This document shows positions 57,829-64,000 of a stretch of 64,000 nt of DNA, in pieces (positions within the stretch are counted from its first letter, which is position 1; each line of letters begins with the position of its first letter). The position numbers and the translations under genes are program-made. Source of the stretch: Cyathus striatus (Eukaryota > Basidiomycota > Agaricomycetes > Agaricales > Nidulariaceae). The notes below the pieces were generated by a model. The model was not told where the DNA came from, did not search any database, and saw only the letters and a list, made by a program, of their open reading frames with translations. Where the stretch lies: the NCBI GenBank assembly GCA_025738555.1, contig JAOVFP010000014.1:2232001-2296000 (forward strand), given 5' to 3'.

Positions 57829-58984
57829 CTTTTTATTATTCCTTCTTAATCCAACTTCCTCTACAATGAATAATATTTCTAATGGTAAATGTTTGTTAAA
57901 TGAGAAGGTAGTGGGCCCTGCTGCTTGCCAGCCCTATTTCTTTATGAAAATTACATAAGCTGTAGCTTAGCGGGCTCATAGCTGACATAGAGTGGCTCCT
58001 AGCTGGGCTAGAGCTCTCCGAGTGCAGCTCTCATTAGACCTGCTCAACTCTGCTCCTTTTCAGCTCAGCTCACTGGCTCATGGCTTTGGAGCCGAGCAGA
58101 TGGCAATGCTAGGACCAGCTGTACACCTTTGGTACACCTTAGCAACATGAGGGCTTGGCACTATATTCTTAAAGACATTCTTTTTGGAATTCAACAAATT
58201 CTTGGTAGTGCTGTGGCGGTGAGTTTCTAGTTCATGTGCCTCTGCAGCAATGTTTAAAAAACAAACTGTTAGATATATCATACATGGTACTATGGAGCTA
58301 TGACTGGAAGATCATCATTTTGCCAATTATACTACTTGCAATAAATATAGATACATTTTTCTTGCAAGTTGTCCATGCCTTTGAACCTCATACTTACAAT
58401 TGTGATCAGCTGCTGGGTGTCTCATAGGTACCACATATACTAAAGTCAAATCAACATTCAGTATTATTATGTTTAAAAGGTTAACTCCAGCATACTTATC
58501 AATTGCTTTTGCTTTAAGTGTTATCACTGTTGGACTCATGAGCTACCAGATCTGGATTGCACACTAAAATTCAGCCAATTATTATGCTGGTGAAGGACAG
58601 CTACTCTCCTTTATGTGAATTTTGATAGAATCTCCTGCTCTTCAGATAATAACAGAATTTATAATCTTGGTTTTATCCTGTGTGTACAACAACTCTGAAT
58701 TTGTTGTACTTGAATGGATTACACCATTGGTGGTGGGTCTTCCGCTTACAATCTGTGTGTGCTTTAAACACTAACTGGATTAAATATAGGGCATCACATT
58801 CAACTCAGTAATTGTCCATGTAAAACTCCTGTCACTCAAGGAAACAGGATTGCAGGTGCAGGGTGAAAATGGTCCAGTTCAAACTATTGGAAGTATGCCT
58901 CTGCATCGCATTAATATAAGCATCACAAAAGAAGATGAGAATATCTTAGAACATTCAAAAAGGAAACCTGAAAGTTACATATAA

Positions 58985-60189
58985 TGAGATAGTTTCTTGA
59001 AGGGAAGTTTGGGGAGGGTGCTACATCCTGAAACATGAAAATTTGGTTTTATTGTTCCACATGTCAGTATTGTTTATTTGATATAAACCATGATTTGGAT
59101 ATGGATGAAATATGGTGGAAGTAGCTATTCATGATGGATGACTGCTTAGGATTTCCTTATATAAAGTCAATTTTGGGTGCAGGGAGCATTCTTATTTGTG
59201 CATGCACAATGTTAATGCTGCCATAGGGGATGATGTCATTGAGTAGCATTGGGGTAATGAGAGGTGGAAGGATGGGAGGATACAGAGGACAGAACAGCAT
59301 ATGAACAAGAGTTGTCAGGATGGTGACCATGTTCTTCTTCCCAATGTCCCCCATCAGCACAGTTTCGAAAATAGAGGCTTTCTTATTGACAGATATACTG
59401 TCTCTGTAACCAACAGATCAATCCCCCTATACTACCTCTAGCAATGCATTATACCTGAGGATTCAAAGGGGAGAATCCACAAGCAGCACTAGTGGGTTTC
59501 AAGAGATGGGTTTCAAGGTGGCAGATATGAAGGACCACCCCTTCATCTCAATCTGCTCAACAGCATGAAGTGGTCAAGGTGTTGCATGAGGTGGGAAATG
59601 GATTGGAGTAGTGTTGTGACAGCTGATGAGTTGCAAGCAAAAACATGAGAGAAAGAAGGCAGCACATCAGATGCCAGATGCAAGAGCACAGTAGGTGATA
59701 GTTATTTGCTTGTGATAAGGCCTCATCCATCCCCTATGCCCTCCTCAAATCCCAGCTTCACCTTATGCTCTGAGTTCACCTCATTCCCTGAGCCATCCCC
59801 ATCCCCTCATCCTCCCCAAAACTACAACACACCCCTCATCAGGATTCTCAGCAGTACAAAAGCAATGCCAGGGTCTGACGATGTGTGGGAAACAACTGCG
59901 GGTAGTGTTTTGAGATGTAAAGTGTGGGATGTTGGAAGCAGGGGAGCAGCTGGTAGTGGATTGGCACTAAGTGAAAGCCCCATTGCAGGTGGGGGGTAGG
60001 GGTGTCTGTTTCATGTAGGTCAATGAAGGCAGTCCATGCCAGAGTATAGCATGAACCTATTCGTTCCACTACAGTCTGTCCCAGCTTTTGCAGAAGTGCA
60101 GTCAAAAATGATGATGACCCAAGGGCCCCTAAGACGAGTTGAAGGCTCCACTGTGGCAGATACATGAATGTCCTCAGTGACAGTGAATG
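58985..60189. repeat. downstream module of unit 4, CG-poor
   Basis: 59,840-60,000 matches 13,370-13,500 and 52,395-52,560 (CATCAGGATTCTCAGCAGTAC, TGTGGGATGTTGGAAGC.GG). The block has lost most CG sites relative to those copies. Frames at 59,706-59,999 and 59,848-60,255 are not supported. Confidence 0.6.
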
Positions 60190-61948
60190 CTCAGTAAAAA
60201 GCAAAATCAGATGGATGTCAAACAAAGTCAAAAGTAAGTCAAACACAGGGACCAAAAGTCAAACACAGTCAAACACCAGTTACATCCACAAAGTCAGTGT
60301 GTAATATAACATTTGTAAGTCATACAATAGTCATGCAATAGTCTATATTATGTCAATTAATGTCAGCACATTTCAACATTGTTGCGTTACATGAGGCTTT
60401 CTGCTTGCAACATCGATCTGTAGAGCTTTAAAAGGCCATAGTTTACATATATATAGTGTATCATGACCTAGTCTTCAAGTTCAAAGAGATAATGTAGGCA
60501 TATTTATCATTATAGTCAATTATATATACTGTAGACAGATGATCATTTCATTTAGGTGTTTAATCTGGTATAGTGAGCAGTTCTGAATTAAAAGAAAATA
60601 ATATATATGTTACCAAAAAATATGTGAGCAGCACGAATTGGCAACTTAGATGGTTCTCACTACCACTAATATAATGCAGCATGCTGGTGGTGAATACAAC
60701 AATTTAAATATATATGCTCCATTTTGTTTAAAAAATTATATGTGTAAATCTATATAAGAGGGATGTAAAAGTAGGATTACTTGAAAGCTATAGTAACAGA
60801 AAGCTCAAGGAAGAGTGGGTGAGTGCGGGTGGAGAGGAGGCTGAGCCAAGGAACACTGCAGTGACCGAACTTAGACCGAACTTGACTTGTACCAGATTAA
60901 AGTACCGGTTAATCCAGTCATGTGACACATTGATGCTCGCAACGTCCGCATAATTTATTAGAAGTCTTGAGTTAAAGTCCAAACTTGGGTTGAACTCAAC
61001 TTCCATCATTCCCCTTCGTGCCCTTCAAGCTTCGTCAACGTGTCACTTGCTCCCTTGCTTCTGTCAGTCTTCCATTTTGTCCTTGTAACTCGCACAATAG
61101 GAGCTCACCAAATGCACAAAATCTAACTTCCATTGTTGATTTGTCCGCTCTTCGTCCTTCTGCAGCCTGCTTGATTGTGCACCCTGCAGTGTCTGCTGTA
61201 TTTGTAAGTCACTTTCTCAAAATTATCTGTCTGTTGTCTTTAATTTATTATGAACATTTATTCAGCAGACCTTCCCTCGCTGTATACAAAACGTAGCGAC
61301 ATTCGTGCTGAAGCACCCGGCCCTAGTGTTCGTTCCGCTCCACCTATATATACGTTCTAACCACTTTGATTTTACTCATCTTCAATCTATCGCTTGGGAA
61401 GGTGAGAGACATTGGGTTTAGTGGGATGCAGAAGATTTGATGATAGAGGTTGGATGGGATGTCCTTGGGTGATTGCAGTAATTACAAGTATTCAATCCAT
61501 TGTCTGGAGAAGTTGTTTGTTTTCACAGTTATATGTACTTAAGTTCAATAAAACACTAAGTTATTCACATAATATATGCAGAAAATAAGTCAAACATATG
61601 TTATACATTAGTCTCACATAGCTCTACTTATGTCAAACTTCAGTCAGATGCTAATCATGAATTGTCCGCATTTTAGTCAAACAAAGCTTCACAATATCTA
61701 ACTGTGTATCGTACAGTGGTCCCACAGATGTCCAACACTGGTCATACAGATTTTAAATTAGTCAAACAATAAAACAAATTTTCGAATGTTTCCATGTCAC
61801 CCAGCATTGTCTGACTATCATTTGATTTTGTTTTTACTGAGTGTGACTAGTATCTGACTTACCAGAATCAAACAACGGGACATTTTGTCAAACATACTCA
61901 CGTCATCTGACATTGTCTGACTATCGTTTGATTTTGCTTTTTACTGAG
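60190..61948. mobile_element. 1.8-kb element with GTCAAAC-type subterminal arrays
   Basis: Perfect 20-bp terminal inverted repeats CTCAGTAAAAAGCAAAATCA (60,190-60,209 and 61,929-61,948). GTGAATG flanks both sides (60,183-60,189; 61,949-61,955), and the intact site CAGTGAATGAGGG survives at 46,561. AGTCAAACA, GTCATACAAT, TGTCTGACTAT and GTCAGATG words crowd both ends (60,205-60,370; 61,560-61,925). Confidence 0.9.
61018..61480 (+). pseudogene. coding relic inside the 1.8-kb GTCAAAC element
   Basis: A protein-like first block reads LTSIVDLSALRPSAACLIVH. After a GTAAGT...TTCAG intron (about 61,204-61,265) one frame reads CIQNVATFVLKHPALVFVPL, then HLYIRSNHFDFTHLQSIAW and EGERHWV before a TAG and a later TGA. 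The start codon is missing (GTG at 61,018). I do not recognise the family. Confidence 0.4.
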
Positions 61949-62809
61949 GTGAATGGGTGAGGGCCAAAAATCGACATTCTCCCTGCAGCTAGAGTGGCTG
62001 AGATCACCAATTCACCCTACTGAACAAAACATGTAAACATAGTGGACATCGGATACTGTGATGTGGAAAGGGACGCCGATGCCTCAGATGACATACCTTG
62101 ATTGAGGTAGATGGTTTAGGGTTCCAGCATGTCTGATGTTGGTGGATAGCCAGGAGTCGGAGACTACATCTGCTTAGGCAATGAGCAAAGCTCAAAGGAT
62201 GGTAAATAGTCAGTGCAATCGCATGTTTGCCATTAAGGTGCCATTACCAGGAGTGGGAGACTGAGACGGTGTGGACGACGAGTAGAAGATGACAGCTACG
62301 CTAAGCGAAGAAGCGTCGAGCGTGCGCATGAGAAACCGGAACGGGTACTAGTGTAGTAGCGCATTGGGCGTTTATCTTATCAGCTTCAAGAGTGATGTCC
62401 ACAACCGTGTACCGAACTCATGCACTCAGATCGATTAACTACACCGTGCAAGCTCTATGTCAGTAAATATAAATTAATAATACTTAGGATATTACTCATG
62501 TCCTTTCATCGATCTTTCCTGTGGGTATTATTAACACAGGATAAGTAAGTATTGGTGAATAACAACCAGCATGAGAAGCTGAATCGATTGATGCTCACCA
62601 AAGCGTCGTTGAGCTCCTCGAGTGGCGTTGTAGAGTCATTGGACAGATACAGCATAATTAAAAATGAAGAAGAAAGATTAGTATGAGGTATTAGAGGTGA
62701 GGGAGGTGAGGAAGCGGCAAGCGAAAGGCGAACAGAAATCATTTAAATTTGATAGCGCTGAGAGCCGGTGGGGAGTAGAAGTGGAGGTTATTTCTAAGTT
62801 ACCATGAGT
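61949..62809. repeat. upstream module of unit 6
   Basis: Contains GACATTCTC.CTGCAGCT.G, the GACGGTGTGGACGACGAG block, GTAGCGCATTGGGCGTTTATC and TCCTTTCATCGATCTTTCC in the same order as units 1-3. The gene body expected next is missing. Confidence 0.65.
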
Positions 62810-62990
62810 TGAGGCAAAAAACAAACTCCAGTCGCTCAATTGCATAACCGGAATGAAAAGGACCCAGTTGGAAGCAGGCATAATCATTGCTTTAAAATAG
62901 ACATTACCAAAAGTTGAGGGTTACTTAGAAGATTCGAAAAGGATATCTGATAGTCTTGTCTATTCACATAATAGGACCTCGGATATAGCA
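62810..62990 (+). pseudogene. last-exon remnant of the membrane-protein gene (copy 5)
   Basis: AAACTCCAGTCGCTCAA, GACATTACC.AAAG.TTGAG and AGA.TTCGAAAAGGA.A.CTGA match exon 7 of copies 1-3, with frame-breaking changes. Exons 1-6 are deleted, and the module at 63,006 follows directly. Confidence 0.6.
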
Positions 62991-63005
62991 TCTTAACGAC
63001 ACAGT

Positions 63006-63477
63006 CGTAACTCGATGATCAGATATGAGATGGATAGAGGTATCGGGAGTGAGCCCCCCCAGAAACGTGCACAATTCATCTTTCATTCAATTCTACATGC
63101 AACTTTTATTAATTTATACATTTCAACTTTGATTTGGGTCGGTTTTAGTTCAAGCTTAAAAGAGTTCTGTGGGAACCAGTGACGGGGAAAGTGGTAGATG
63201 AAAAGACAAGGAACACAGAAATTTGCAAGATTAAAATAGGAAAATAGACATATCCAGAAACGAATAGCTTGTGCACTTCTGAGATCGAAGGTCAATTCTC
63301 TTAGTTTGGCTCACATCTTCTTCGGTGTACTCGGTCATCATTATTGAGATAAAGACAGCTGGTGCTTCAGTCTCCAGATAGTCCAGTAGGGCATTATGAA
63401 GAAGCCGGTAGGGAGCATTCCTCTCCCCAGTCTTCTCCATCCAAGTATAGCTAGTCACATCTGCAGCTCCTTCATGC
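63006..63477. repeat. downstream module of unit 6 (pairs with 1,899-2,390)
   Basis: Near-identical to 1,899-2,390 and continuous across ATGC at 63,474-63,477. It supplies the empty site for the nested insertion at 2,391-12,243. Confidence 0.8.
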
Positions 63478-64000
63478 CTACCTGCCCTTCGCGATCTCCA
63501 GAACTCGAGCCACCTTCTCAAACTCCTAGAATCTCTGACAACGGGGCATGGATGAGTGCTGGTGTGGGCCATCGATGGAATCGGACAGTGAGATGTAGGA
63601 GGTGAGACGCTGAGAGAGCAGCAGGCGGAGGGAATCTTCTAGGGAAACGACCTCGTGTTCATTATGACCCACGAGCCTGCTTATGCTTATCCCTCACGTT
63701 CTCGACGTCACATCGAGAACCTCGCTGACGCATATGTAACATCAGGGTTGACATGGCGCAGACTGTGTCTAACTCCTACGTTCTCCTGCCTCCTGATCTT
63801 CCTCGTCCCCTATTTCCTTCTTACCAGTCACATTGTCCTCATCCCCCACGTGTTCTCCAGCTCACATAACCCTCTCATCCACGCCCTTCACACCCTTGAC
63901 ATTCACCTCGTCCCCACGTTGTTCTCATAACATCAACAGACGTACAATGTTAAGGTCTTCGAGTAGCTTTGTAATGGCTGACGATTCACCAGCGCGTGAC
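63478..64000. repeat. downstream module, continuing past the window
   Basis: Matches 12,248-12,760 (GCGATCTCCAGA.CTCGAGCC, GGAATCGGACAGTGAGATG, CTTCTAGGGAAACGACCTCG). No gene is seen; the frames here are short. Confidence 0.65.

Larger units (their letters stand above)
55052..58110. mobile_element. 3.1-kb element with AGCT-type subterminal arrays
   Basis: Flanks are AGGACTAGCT (55,042-55,051) and AGGACCAGCT (58,111-58,120), a 10-bp duplication with one transition. The tips AGTGTTTCCGCCGCTCAG and (reverse complement) AGCATTGCCATCTGCTCGG are imperfect inverted repeats. Inside both ends are crowded AGCTCAGC, TAGCTCAGT, GGCTCA and GAGCTG words (55,060-55,220; 57,955-58,090). CATAAGCTGTAGCTTAGCGG recurs near both ends (55,482 as CGTAAGC..., 57,953). 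The interior holds at least one probable small gene. Confidence 0.85.
54610..58984 (+). pseudogene. putative seven-helix membrane protein, copy 4, split by a 3.1-kb element
   Basis: Starts MGHISLEKAYFISAYFE at 54,610; exons 1-3 and most of exon 4 are readable up to IASSGL (55,041). It resumes after the element at about 58,145 with MRAWHYILKDILFGIQQ. Lesions are: a frame change where the halves meet, a one-base deletion (ACATGGTAC for ACATGGGTAC, about 58,284), loss of the exon 5 donor (about 58,345), TAA in place of a codon after WIAH (about 58,566), and TGG to TGA (about 58,616). The last exon ends at a TAA, 58,982-58,984. The 3' half has very few CG dinucleotides. Confidence 0.85.

Overview
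The window looks like repeat-rich, gene-poor DNA of an agaricomycete (mushroom-forming) basidiomycete. The evidence is the short introns (about 40-60 nt with GT...AG ends), a Ty3/gypsy element and CxC5/CxC6 and DUF6532-type proteins of the kinds familiar from that group, and a multi-pass membrane-protein family repeated along the window. No rRNA, functional tRNA, CRISPR array or bacterial-style operon is visible.

Backbone. A tandemly duplicated unit, all copies in the + orientation, holds an upstream noncoding module, a seven-exon gene for a putative seven-helix membrane protein, and a downstream noncoding module. Two copies can be read through completely (15,609-16,978 and 48,306-49,602). 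Copy 2 (20,239-25,752) has two lost splice donors and a 4.2-kb insertion. Copy 4 (54,610-58,984) has a 3.1-kb insertion plus small lesions. A fifth survives only as a last-exon scrap near 62.8 kb. Downstream modules also lie at about 1.9-2.4/12.2-13.4, 25.8-27.2/35.2-36.3, 49.6-52.9 and 63.0-64.0 kb.

Insertions. Comparing units inside the window gives empty sites for many insertions. (1) 2,391-12,243: a TG...CA solo LTR split by a 9.5-kb gypsy element on the - strand (2,613-12,078). (2) 21,156-25,369: a DUF6532 gene fragment, split by a 2.0-kb long-TIR element (22,068-24,079), itself split by a solo LTR (22,271-22,891). (3) 27,154-35,247: an 8.1-kb DNA transposon carrying a decayed CxC5/CxC6 (KDZ-associated) gene and a second unknown gene. 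(4) about 36,337-41,934: a DDE transposon whose transposase gene is split by a 1.8-kb element (38,215-40,040) with a minisatellite core. (5) about 42.2-46.4 kb: two ends of an AACTCGA-motif element. (6) 47,119-47,674: a solo LTR. (7) 53,547-54,392: a fold-back repeat. (8) 55,052-58,110 and 60,190-61,948: two further TIR elements, each with a probable small gene or gene relic.

Main unusual signal. Five unrelated-looking elements share one design: a short TIR, a 7-10 bp target duplication, and dense arrays of a short motif just inside each end, with a different motif in each family (GGACTCC; TCCGTACGGA; AGCTCAGC; GTCAAAC; AACTCGAA). Decay is also uniform: all 14 premature stops traced in the gypsy, CxC and DDE coding regions are TGA, and nearly all differences between paired repeats are CG to TG/CA, which suggests cytosine methylation and deamination of repeats.
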